Shown: positions 1-5,377, numbered from the stretch's first letter. The stretch is 5,487 nt of DNA from Burkholderiales bacterium (GCA_014379915.1 JACMKV010000246.1:1-5487), one strand, 5' to 3'. Made by a program: numbers and translations. The notes: generated from the sequence alone by a model not told the origin.

Positions 1-9
1 CGCTCATGA
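1..9 (+). CDS. 3' end of upstream gene, probably urease accessory protein UreF (partial)
   Basis: Reading from base 1 gives Arg-Ser-stop (CGC TCA TGA). Many proteobacterial UreF proteins end in a short motif finishing ...FRS, and ureF usually lies directly before ureG, so these codons fit the end of ureF, leaving a 7-base gap to ureG. This is inference from two codons and gene order. An alternative is the frame that ends at the TGA of bases 18-20 (Leu-Met-Thr-Met-Pro-stop), which would overlap the ureG start by ATGA. The window cannot separate these two. Confidence 0.4.
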   Translation, partial: RS

Positions 10-16
10 CCATGCC

Positions 17-625
17 ATGAACAACAATCCCTTGCGCATCGGTATCGGCGGCCCGGTCGGTTCCGGCAAAACCGCCTTGACATTGGCATTATGCAGACGC
101 CTGCGCGATCGCTACCAACTCGCGGTCGTCACCAACGACATCTATACCGAAGAAGACGCGCAATTCCTGGTCAAAAACGAAGCGCTCAGCGCGGATCGCA
201 TCATCGGTGTCGAGACCGGCGGGTGTCCGCACACCGCGATTCGCGAAGATGCGTCGATCAACCTCGAAGCGATCGCGCGGCTGACCGCCAGCTTCAGCGA
301 TCTCGACATCATTTTCGTCGAAAGCGGCGGCGATAATCTGGCCGCGACGTTCAGCCCCGAACTATCCGATCTCACCCTGTACGTGATCGACGTTGCCGCC
401 GGCGACAAGATTCCACGCAAGGGCGGGCCCGGCATCACCAAGTCGGACTTGCTCGTCATCAACAAAATCGATCTCGCGCCCATGGTCGGCGCTTCGCTTG
501 AAGTGATGGAGCGCGACGCGAAAAGAATGCGCGGCGATCGGCCCTTTGTATTCACCAACCTCAAAACCGGTCTGGGTCTGGATCAGGTGATCAGCCTGAT
601 CGAGCGCCACGGTTTGATGAAGTGA
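17..625 (+). CDS. ureG: Urease accessory protein UreG (SIMIBI-class GTPase)
   Basis: UreG is the cytosolic GTPase that, with UreD/UreH, UreF and UreE, couples GTP hydrolysis to delivery of nickel to the urease active site. The 202-residue product is full length for the family. Visible motifs are the P-loop GPVGSGKT (residues 12-19), the TNDIYTEEDAQFL segment (39-51), the switch-region VETGGCPHTAIREDAS (65-80) with the invariant Cys70-Pro71-His72 nickel-binding motif, ESGGDN (102-107) and the guanine-specificity NKID (149-152). All key residues are present and nothing is truncated. The start at 17 places the P-loop at the usual distance from the N-terminus. Any Shine-Dalgarno sequence would lie in the preceding gene, outside or at the edge of the window, as expected inside an operon. 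It is the last urease gene here, because the next gene runs convergently after a 40-base gap with no clear terminator. Confidence 0.97.
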   Translation: MNNNPLRIGIGGPVGSGKTALTLALCRRLRDRYQLAVVTNDIYTEEDAQFLVKNEALSADRIIGVETGGCPHTAIREDASINLEAIARLTASFSDLDIIFVESGGDNLAATFSPELSDLTLYVIDVAAGDKIPRKGGPGITKSDLLVINKIDLAPMVGASLEVMERDAKRMRGDRPFVFTNLKTGLGLDQVISLIERHGLMK

Positions 626-665
626 TCGATGCCTAGAGGCGCAATCAAATAGCGGCTTTGTTCAC

Positions 666-1646
666 TCACGCGAAAACGTTTCGATCAAGCTCGACTTTTT
701 CTTTTCGACCACTCCTGCGATCCGCGACGCTTGCGCATCGCAGCGCTCGCGGAGATTTCTCCGCACAAATCGCCGCGATGCTCTGCCGCAGCCAGATATG
801 ACCCGGATCGCGATCGCAGCGCGCGTGCCACGCCATGCTGACGACAGAAGTTGGAATATCAAACGGCGGCCTGGTCAGATGCAAATCGTTCTGCGTGCAC
901 TTGGTGACAGCGATACGCGGCGCGACGCAGATGAGATTGGATTCAGCGAGCAGTGTTGGCACGCCGAGAAACTGATTTACCGTCATCGCCACGCGCCGCT
1001 TCAGCCCCTGCTGCTCGAGCAGCTTGTCGACGCTGCCAACCGGGTCGCCGGATAGCGACACCAGCAAATGATCGGCGGCCAGATAGCGTTTCATGGTCAG
1101 CGGCGCGCCGGCCAGCGGATGCGATTTGCGCATCGCGCAAATGAGGTCATCGGTGAACAGCGGCTGCGAGCGATATTCGGTGTTCAATTCTTCGAACACG
1201 CCAAAAACCATGTCCGCCCCGCCATCGGCAAGCAGACGATCCATATCCTGACAAGTGTAGGGGACGGCGAGTATGTCGATGCCGGGCGCTTCTTTTTCGA
1301 TCAACCGGCGCAGTCCGGGCCAGAGCACCATGGTCATCAAATCTGAGGTACCCAGCCGGAATCGCCGTTTCGCGCGCGCCGGCTGAAACACCGGCGGATG
1401 TACCGCATCGCGCAGCACCTGCAAAGGCCCATGCACGTCGCGCCACAATTGTTCCGCTTTCGGCGTCGGCTTGACGCCGCGCCCGGCTTTCACGAATAGC
1501 GGATCGTTATAGGTTACGCGCATGCGCCCCAGCGCGTTGCTGACTGCCGGTTGCGTCATGTTCATTCGCATCGCGGCGCGGGAAATCGACTGCTCGCTCA
1601 TGATTGCATCGAATGCCGTCAGCAGATTCAGATCGATATCTCTCAT
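666..1646 (-). CDS. LysR-family transcriptional regulator
   Basis: This is a 326-residue DNA-binding regulator. The N-terminal winged helix-turn-helix is clear: DLNLLTAFDAIM (residues 5-16), then SISRAAMRMNMTQPAVSNAL (20-39) and DPLFVKAGRGVKPT (48-61), typical of the NodD/NahR/LinR-like branch. A periplasmic-binding-protein-like effector domain follows from about residue 93, opening with RFRLGTSDLMTMVLWPGL. The effector cannot be named. The start is supported by GGAG at 1654-1657, 7 bases upstream on the minus strand. The effector domain appears to end near WLRQSIAAICAE, and a basic tail of about 30 residues follows, which is a little longer than usual; it may be read-through into sequence that was once intergenic. 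The gene is divergent from the ABC exporter at 1758 (111-base gap), so it may regulate that operon and itself. It is convergent with ureG, and a role in urease control is less likely. Confidence 0.95.
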   Translation of the reverse strand: MRDIDLNLLTAFDAIMSEQSISRAAMRMNMTQPAVSNALGRMRVTYNDPLFVKAGRGVKPTPKAEQLWRDVHGPLQVLRDAVHPPVFQPARAKRRFRLGTSDLMTMVLWPGLRRLIEKEAPGIDILAVPYTCQDMDRLLADGGADMVFGVFEELNTEYRSQPLFTDDLICAMRKSHPLAGAPLTMKRYLAADHLLVSLSGDPVGSVDKLLEQQGLKRRVAMTVNQFLGVPTLLAESNLICVAPRIAVTKCTQNDLHLTRPPFDIPTSVVSMAWHARCDRDPGHIWLRQSIAAICAEKSPRALRCASVADRRSGRKEKVELDRNVFA

Positions 1647-1653
1647 CTATTCA

Positions 1654-1657
1654 CTCC
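1654..1657 (-). promoter_or_regulatory. Shine-Dalgarno for the LysR gene
   Basis: On the minus strand GGAG is followed by TGAATAG (7 bases) and then ATG. This good spacing supports the start at 1646. The ten bases GGAGTGAATA recur before the small ORF at 3705. Confidence 0.65.
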
Positions 1658-1678
1658 GGTGATGACTACACAATGATT

Positions 1679-1696
1679 TATCCATTAGACATGATA
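1679..1696. promoter_or_regulatory. Candidate LysR-type operator in the divergent intergenic region
   Basis: The site reads TATCCATTAGACATGATA. Apart from one extra C it is an interrupted palindrome, TAT(c)CAT - TAGAC - ATGATA, and it also carries ATC and GAT half-sites 10 bases apart (the classical ATC-N9-GAT / T-N11-A pattern has one base less). It is AT-rich against a GC-rich background. Its centre is about 70 bases before the ABC ATPase start and about 40 before the LysR start, where regulators of this family usually bind. The assignment to this LysR protein is inference. Confidence 0.35.
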
Positions 1697-1711
1697 GAAC
1701 GGCGACAGTAA

Positions 1712-1717
1712 ATTGTA
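1712..1717 (-). promoter_or_regulatory. Possible -10 box of the LysR gene
   Basis: The minus strand reads TACAAT here, five of six matches to the sigma-70 -10 consensus. No good -35 box is seen 16-18 bases upstream. If it is used, transcription would start near 1704, and the candidate operator at 1679-1696 would lie just downstream, a position compatible with autorepression. Confidence 0.25.
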
Positions 1718-1739
1718 CGCCGCAAACGCTATGTAATAC
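1713..1739 (+). promoter_or_regulatory. Weak promoter-like boxes before the ABC exporter operon
   Basis: TTGTAC (1713-1718) and TAATAC (1734-1739) are separated by 15 bases. Each matches the sigma-70 consensus at only three of six positions and the spacer is short, so this would be a weak promoter needing an activator. The candidate operator would then be centred about 58 bases before the predicted start of transcription, close to the usual recognition site of LysR-type activators. The call rests on position more than on sequence quality. Confidence 0.2.
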
Positions 1740-1757
1740 CCGCGCAGACTATGTGAC

Positions 1758-2681
1758 ATGCAGCCCATCGTTTCGGTATCGAATCTTTCCAAAACCTATG
1801 CCTCCGGCTTCCAGGCTCTGAAGAACATCAACCTGGACATTCGCCGCGGCGAGATTTTCGCGTTGCTCGGCCCCAACGGCGCCGGCAAAACGACGCTGAT
1901 CAGCATCATCTGCGGGATCGTCAATCCAACCGCAGGAAAGGTCGTGGCGGATGGACACGATATCGTCACCGCCTATCGCGAGGCGCGGTCCAGGATCGGC
2001 CTCGTGCCGCAGGAGCTGACGACGGATGCGTTCGAAAGCGTGTGGGCGACGGTCAGCTTCAGCCGCGGGCTGTTCGGCAAGCGCGCGAACCCCGACCACA
2101 TCGAGAAGGTGCTCAAGGACCTGTCGCTGTGGGGCAAGAAGGACAGCAAGATCATGACGCTTTCCGGCGGCATGAAGCGCCGCGTGATGATCGCCAAGGC
2201 TTTGTCGCATGAGCCGCAGATACTCTTTCTCGACGAGCCGAGCGCGGGCGTCGACGTCGAACTGAGGCGGGATATGTGGCAGATGGTGCGGTCGCTGCGC
2301 AGCAGCGGCGTAACCATTATCCTGACCACGCATTACATCGAGGAAGCCGAAGACATGGCCGACAGAATCGGCGTGATCAGCAACGGCGAGATCATACTGG
2401 TGGAAGACAAGGCCGCGCTGATGCAGAAGCTTGGCAAGAAGCAATTGACGTTACAGCTACAGGGCAAGCTCGACCGCGTTCCGCACGAACTCGCCGCCCA
2501 CCGACTGGACCTCTCCGCCGGTGGCAACGAATTGACTTATACCTACGACACGCACGCCGATCGGACCGGCATCACCGCCGTGCTCAAAGACCTCAACGAT
2601 GCCGGAATCCGCTTCAAGGATCTGCACACCAGCCAAAGCTCGCTGGAAGAGATTTTCGTCAGCTTGGTACGAGGACGGTAA
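1758..2681 (+). CDS. ABC-2 type exporter, ATP-binding protein (YadG-like)
   Basis: This 307-residue cytoplasmic ATPase powers an ABC exporter. Every catalytic motif is present: Walker A GPNGAGKT (residues 38-45), Q-loop Gln85 in GLVPQE, signature LSGGMKRR (135-142), Walker B ILFLDEP with catalytic Glu160, D-loop region AGVDVELR (163-170) and switch His192 in LTTHYIEEAE. After about residue 225 comes the family's C-terminal accessory region, closing with SSLEEIFVSLV. The VPQE, GGMKRR and AGVDVELRR blocks are very close to E. coli YadG as I remember it. Substrate is unknown; relatives are annotated for drug, polysaccharide or other small-molecule export, so no function is claimed. The start lies close after an ATG-TGA pair at 1751-1756 and no convincing Shine-Dalgarno precedes it. 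The permease gene follows 13 bases after the stop, forming a two-gene operon. Confidence 0.95.
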   Translation: MQPIVSVSNLSKTYASGFQALKNINLDIRRGEIFALLGPNGAGKTTLISIICGIVNPTAGKVVADGHDIVTAYREARSRIGLVPQELTTDAFESVWATVSFSRGLFGKRANPDHIEKVLKDLSLWGKKDSKIMTLSGGMKRRVMIAKALSHEPQILFLDEPSAGVDVELRRDMWQMVRSLRSSGVTIILTTHYIEEAEDMADRIGVISNGEIILVEDKAALMQKLGKKQLTLQLQGKLDRVPHELAAHRLDLSAGGNELTYTYDTHADRTGITAVLKDLNDAGIRFKDLHTSQSSLEEIFVSLVRGR

Positions 2682-2682
2682 T

Positions 2683-2689
2683 GAGAGGA
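2683..2689 (+). promoter_or_regulatory. Shine-Dalgarno that sets the permease start
   Basis: GAGAGGA lies 5 bases before the ATG at 2695 and directly follows the ATPase stop codon. It favours 2695 over the upstream in-frame ATG at 2599, which lies inside the ATPase gene. AGGAGG at 2698-2703 is only 3 bases from the in-frame ATG at 2707, too close to be ideal, though a start there cannot be excluded. Confidence 0.6.
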
Positions 2690-2694
2690 CACCA

Positions 2695-3468
2695 ATGAGG
2701 AGGGCAATGAATTTCCACGCGGTGCGGGCGATTTACCTGTTCGAAATGGCGCGGACGTGGCGCACGCTGCTGCAAAGCATCGTCTCGCCGGTGCTCTCGA
2801 CGTCCTTGTATTTCGTCGTTTTCGGCGCTGCCATCGGCTCGCGCATGACCGAGATCCAGGGGGTCAGCTACGGCGCTTTCATCGTGCCCGGGTTGATCAT
2901 GCTGTCGCTGCTGACCGAGAGCATTTCCAATGCGTCGTTCGGCATCTACTTTCCGAAGTTCACGGGCACCATTTACGAACTGTTATCGGCGCCCGTGTCC
3001 CCGATCGAGATCGTGCTGAGCTATGTCGGCGCCGCCGCCAGCAAGTCGATCATCCTCGGCCTGATCATTTTGGCGACCGCGGGCCTGTTCGTGCCGCTCG
3101 AGATCGCCCATCCGCTGTGGATGTTGCTGTTCCTCGTGCTCACGGCGGTCACGTTCAGCCTGTTCGGCTTCATCATCGGCATCTGGGCCGACGGTTTCGA
3201 AAAGCTCCAGCTTGTGCCGATGCTGATCGTGATGCCACTGACTTTCCTCGGCGGCAGTTTCTACACCATAGATATGCTGCCGCCTTTCTGGCAAAAGGCG
3301 ACGTTATTCAACCCGGTGGTCTACTTGATCAGCGGCTTTCGCTGGAGCTTCTACGATATCGCCGATGTCAGCGTCGGCATCAGCCTCGCGATGACGCTGG
3401 CATTCCTCGGCTTGTGCCTGGCTCTGGTCTGGTGGATCTTCAAGACCGGGTATCGGCTGAAGACCTGA
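2695..3468 (+). CDS. ABC-2 type exporter, membrane permease (YadH-like)
   Basis: This integral inner-membrane protein of 257 residues is the transmembrane partner of the ATPase just upstream. Six hydrophobic segments are visible, roughly at residues 29-47, 61-80, 103-127, 139-162, 171-190 and 229-251, the usual fold of the ABC-2 (DrrB/NodJ) family. Recognisable blocks are LYFVVFGAAIGSR (38-50), FIVPGLIM (62-69), the PLTFLGGSFY stretch and LPPFWQKATLFNPVVYLISG, which match the conserved C-terminal half of YadH. An open frame extends upstream to 2599, but that part overlaps the ATPase gene in another frame and its translation is unlike the family; GAGAGGA before 2695 marks the better start. The transported substrate is not evident. 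A REP-like palindrome begins within about 20 bases of the stop, so the operon probably ends here. Confidence 0.94.
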   Translation: MRRAMNFHAVRAIYLFEMARTWRTLLQSIVSPVLSTSLYFVVFGAAIGSRMTEIQGVSYGAFIVPGLIMLSLLTESISNASFGIYFPKFTGTIYELLSAPVSPIEIVLSYVGAAASKSIILGLIILATAGLFVPLEIAHPLWMLLFLVLTAVTFSLFGFIIGIWADGFEKLQLVPMLIVMPLTFLGGSFYTIDMLPPFWQKATLFNPVVYLISGFRWSFYDIADVSVGISLAMTLAFLGLCLALVWWIFKTGYRLKT

Positions 3469-3485
3469 GGAACCTCGGAACACGT

Positions 3486-3557
3486 CATCCTCAGGCGCAG
3501 CGAAGGATCTGCTTTACCCCGAATCGAAAGCAGATTCTTCGGTTCCCTCAAGCGATG
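3486..3557. repeat. REP-like imperfect palindrome after the ABC operon
   Basis: The core arms CGAAGGATCTGCTTT (3501-3515) and AAAGCAGATTCTTCG (3527-3541) pair over 15 positions with one G:U, around an 11-base loop. Outside them the match continues with gaps: CAGG/CCTC-like segments and CATC (3486-3489) with GATG (3554-3557). The left side, CATCCTCAGGCGCAGCGAAGG, resembles the 'GTCATCCTGAG..GAAGGATCT' type of dispersed intergenic repeat that I recall from many bacterial genomes; that is memory, not a search. No T-run follows the right arm, so it is not a standard Rho-independent terminator, though it could slow transcription or protect the 3' end of the ABC mRNA. Confidence 0.65.
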
Positions 3558-3620
3558 TCCGCAACGCGCCCTTTAGCGTGCACAAGAAATTCGTTCGAGG
3601 TGTCGATTTCGCGCAGCCTC

Positions 3621-3660
3621 ATTCGACTTGTCGGTAGAGCCTGAATACGGCCGGTCGAAT
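3621..3660. repeat. Inverted repeat, possible operator or RNA stem
   Basis: ATTCGAC (3621-3627) and GTCGAAT (3654-3660) are perfect 7-base inverted repeats. Inside them CGG (3632-3634) can pair with CCG (3651-3653), leaving a 4-base bulge and a 16-base loop. It sits about 45 bases before the first small ORF and overlaps the only -10-like sequence in the leader. Function is unknown; it could be a regulator site or an RNA stem, or chance. Confidence 0.3.
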
Positions 3661-3704
3661 AATGCTAGACGTTTAACGGCTCACCGCAGACTGTGGAGTG
3701 AATA

Positions 3705-3743
3705 ATGAAACTTAAAGGATGGTATGCGCTACGCGGGAGCTAG
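3705..3743 (+). CDS. Possible 12-residue leader peptide ORF
   Basis: The ORF reads MKLKGWYALRGS and stops at TAG. GGAG (3695-3698) lies 6 bases before the ATG, the best ribosome binding site in the leader. The same ten bases, GGAGTGAATA, precede the LysR start. It has no recognisable family, and at this length coding status cannot be judged from sequence. It could be a leader peptide, the remnant of a lost gene, or chance. It overlaps the start of the next small ORF (3724) in a different frame. Confidence 0.2.
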   Translation: MKLKGWYALRGS

Positions 3744-3954
3744 CCCTCTGTTGTGCTTCCCCAACCTGCAGGATCGCCGCGGAATCAGGAGCTTGGGCGT
3801 AGATGTCGATTCGCATGTTGTGGCTGCACAACAAAGCTATGCATATTATGCCCGGGTACTTCGGACTAGCTTCTTGATCCTTCTGATAAAACTACTGCTG
3901 GCATCGGCCTTGCTGAATAGCGTGCCGAATATGCCACTGGATTCGACATTATGA
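3724..3954 (+). CDS. Doubtful 76-residue small ORF overlapping the adaptor start
   Basis: The product is unrecognised. Its first half is mixed polar sequence; residues 49-64 (SFLILLIKLLLASALL) form one hydrophobic stretch able to span a membrane or act as a late signal-like helix. AAGGA (3715-3719) lies 4 bases before the ATG. The stop TGA overlaps the adaptor ATG as ATGA (3951-3954), the classical geometry of translational coupling, and the adaptor itself has only a poor Shine-Dalgarno. Against it, codon third positions are less GC-rich than in neighbouring genes and no conserved motif is seen. It may be a real small membrane protein, a coupling ORF whose product is unimportant, or chance. 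Confidence 0.22.
   Translation: MRYAGASPLLCFPNLQDRRGIRSLGVDVDSHVVAAQQSYAYYARVLRTSFLILLIKLLLASALLNSVPNMPLDSTL
3813..3837 (+). other. Short perfect hairpin in the efflux leader
   Basis: TGTTGTG (3816-3822) and CACAACA (3827-3833) form a 7-base-pair stem closed by the 4-base loop GCTG. GC (3813-3814) can add two pairs with GC (3836-3837) across a small internal loop. No T-run follows, so it is not a terminator. It lies inside the doubtful 76-residue ORF. Confidence 0.35.
3900..3936 (+). promoter_or_regulatory. Hairpin just upstream of the adaptor start codon
   Basis: GGCAT (3900-3904) pairs with ATGCC (3931-3935), and CGGC (3905-3908) with GCCG (3924-3927), leaving a 3-base bulge AAT and a 15-base loop; T3899 and A3936 add one more pair. 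The 3' arm ends 14 bases before the ATG at 3951, beside the only Shine-Dalgarno-like bases (CTGGA, 3937-3941). It could hinder ribosome loading unless ribosomes on the overlapping small ORF open it. The stem is seen in sequence; the regulatory role is inference. Confidence 0.3.
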
Positions 3955-5357
3955 AAAGCATCAGCACCACCCTCGGCGCAAGGCTTCGTACGCGCAATGC
4001 AATTTTGTTGCTCCTCATGGCGGTGCCCATGCTCAACGCCTGCGGCAAGACGAATTCGCAAAGCTCCAACGGCGCACCGCCTCCGCCGCAAGTCAGCGTC
4101 GCCACCGTGATCGAGAAGGAAGTCAACGAATGGGACGAATTCACCGGCCGCCTGCAGGCGATCGAGCGGGTCGAGATACGGCCGCGCGTTTCCGGCTATA
4201 TCGAACGGCTCAACTTCACCCAGGGCGCCGAGGTCAGGAAGGGCGATCTGCTGTTCGAGATCGATCCCAAGCCCGCGCAAGCCGAACTGGCGCGGGCGCA
4301 GGCTGAATTGGCGCGCGCTGAAACACGGGCCGATCTGGCGCGGAGCGAACTGGTCCGCGCCGACAAACTGCACAAGGCCAGGGCCATCTCGCAGCAGGAA
4401 TACGACCAGTGGACAAATGGCCGGCAAGACTCCGTAGCGGCGGTTAAGGCGGCTGAGGCGATGGTTCGTATCGCCCGACTCAATCTCGATTACACCAAAA
4501 TCCGCTCGCCGATCGACGGCCGCACCAGTTTTGCCGAGGTCACGGTCGGCAATCTGGTGACCGGCGGCAACTCGGGTGCGCCGGCGACTCTGCTGACCAG
4601 CGTCGTTTCCATCGATCCGATCTACGCCTATTTCGAGGGCGACGAGCAGATTTATCTGAAGTATGCCGAGCTTGGGCGAAGCGGCGAGCGCGCCAGTTCA
4701 CGCACGACCAAAAATCCAATCTATCTCGGCCTCGCCAACGAGCAGGGCCACCCGCACCAAGGCTACGTCGATTTCGTCGACAACGCGCTCAACCCCGAAA
4801 CCGGCACCATACGCGCGCGCGCCGTGTTCGATAACAAGGAGCGCAAGTTCACGCCCGGTCTGTTTGCCCGATTGAAGCTGGTCGGCAGCGGCACCTATCA
4901 AGCGATCCTGATCAATGACCGCGCTGTGGGCACCGACCAGAGCAAGAAATTCGTCCTCGTCGTCGGCGCCGACAACAAGGCGGTCTATCGCGAAGTGAAG
5001 CTCGGGCCGATGATCGATGGCCTGCGCGTCGTGCGGCAGGGGCTCAAGGGCGATGAGGTGATCGTCGTAAACGGCCTGCAGCGCGTGAAGCCAGGCGATG
5101 CGGTCACGCCGCAGCAAGTGACTATGCTCGAAGCCGACAAGCCGGCGGGTGCGCCGGGAGCAAATGACAAAGCGCCATCAGCGGCAACAGATTCGGCGAA
5201 GGATTCAACGACTGACTCACGAACTGAATCGGCACCAGGTTCAGCGCCTGAAAAAGCGCCGGCGGCAAAGCCAGCAGAAAAGCCGGTGGAACAGCCCGCG
5301 GACAAGAAAGCTGAGGCCCGTTCCACGACCAAGCTCGCCGGTCGCGCCGGTCGCTAA
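3951..5357 (+). CDS. RND efflux periplasmic adaptor (membrane fusion) lipoprotein, MexE/AcrA-like
   Basis: This 468-residue protein links an inner-membrane RND pump to an outer-membrane channel. The N-terminus is a lipoprotein signal: basic residues, LLLLMAVPM, then lipobox LNAC with Cys31 as the expected lipidated residue. Next come the first half of the lipoyl/barrel-sandwich domain (about 70-105, VEIRPRVSGYIERLNFTQGA), a coiled-coil hairpin (about 106-175) with heptad-like AELARAQ-AELARAE repeats, the returning lipoyl half (LDYTKIRSPIDGR, 179-191), a beta-barrel (VSIDPIYAYFEGDE onward, with NPETGTIRARAVF and PGLFARLKL) and a membrane-proximal region ending near VKPGDAVTPQQ. Residues 392-468 are a low-complexity Ala/Lys/Pro/Asp/Ser/Thr tail not needed by the fold. 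The start at 3951 gives a proper signal peptide but has a weak Shine-Dalgarno and an ATGA overlap with the preceding small ORF. The pump gene follows 20 bases after the stop. Substrate cannot be told from sequence. Confidence 0.95.
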   Translation: MKSISTTLGARLRTRNAILLLLMAVPMLNACGKTNSQSSNGAPPPPQVSVATVIEKEVNEWDEFTGRLQAIERVEIRPRVSGYIERLNFTQGAEVRKGDLLFEIDPKPAQAELARAQAELARAETRADLARSELVRADKLHKARAISQQEYDQWTNGRQDSVAAVKAAEAMVRIARLNLDYTKIRSPIDGRTSFAEVTVGNLVTGGNSGAPATLLTSVVSIDPIYAYFEGDEQIYLKYAELGRSGERASSRTTKNPIYLGLANEQGHPHQGYVDFVDNALNPETGTIRARAVFDNKERKFTPGLFARLKLVGSGTYQAILINDRAVGTDQSKKFVLVVGADNKAVYREVKLGPMIDGLRVVRQGLKGDEVIVVNGLQRVKPGDAVTPQQVTMLEADKPAGAPGANDKAPSAATDSAKDSTTDSRTESAPGSAPEKAPAAKPAEKPVEQPADKKAEARSTTKLAGRAGR

Positions 5358-5377
5358 ACCCAGCCAGCTACGCAGCC

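Larger units (their letters stand above)
3469..3950 (+). other. Gene-poor structured leader between the exporter and RND efflux operons
   Basis: No confident gene lies in these 482 bases. They hold a REP-like palindrome (3486-3557), a small stem GC(a)ACGC/GCGTGC at 3561-3581, a 7-base inverted repeat at 3621-3660, a tight hairpin at 3813-3837 and a hairpin at 3900-3936 just before the adaptor start. Two small ORFs (3705-3743 and 3724-3954) have plausible ribosome binding sites but no recognisable product. I found no strong sigma-70 promoter; TAATGC at 3660-3665 resembles a -10 box but lacks a -35 partner. The promoter of the efflux operon must nevertheless lie here unless transcription reads through from the ABC operon. 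Confidence 0.7.

Noticed and set aside
631..640. Terminator between ureG and the LysR gene
   Set aside because: GCCTAGAGGC gives only a 4-base stem with a 2-base loop and no T-run; too weak to call.
1749..2444. 231-codon open frame on the minus strand over the ABC ATPase
   Set aside because: It mirrors a gene with all Walker, signature and H-loop motifs; the translation is His/Arg/Ala-rich without any family signature, as expected for an antisense shadow in GC-rich DNA.
2599..2694. N-terminal extension of the permease to an ATG at 2599
   Set aside because: It overlaps the conserved end of the ATPase gene in another frame, is unlike the family, and a good Shine-Dalgarno stands before 2695.
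3501..3541. Rho-independent terminator for the ABC operon
   Set aside because: The stem is strong but is followed by GTTCCCTCAAG, not a T-run, and the loop is 11 bases. A repeat element is the better description.
2757..3644. 295-codon plus-strand open frame overlapping the permease
   Set aside because: Arg/His-rich out-of-frame shadow of the permease, whose own frame shows six membrane segments and family motifs.
3660..3665. Promoter of the efflux operon (TAATGC as -10 box)
   Set aside because: No -35-like hexamer lies 16-18 bases upstream, and TTGTCG at 3628-3633 is too far away for normal spacing.
3469..3950. CRISPR array, tRNA or insertion-sequence remnant in the leader
   Set aside because: There are no regularly spaced direct repeats, no cloverleaf arms and no transposase-like reading frame or paired terminal repeats with target duplication.
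3846..4427. 193-codon minus-strand open frame across the adaptor start
   Set aside because: It opposes a clear lipoprotein adaptor, has no recognisable motif and no convincing ribosome binding site.
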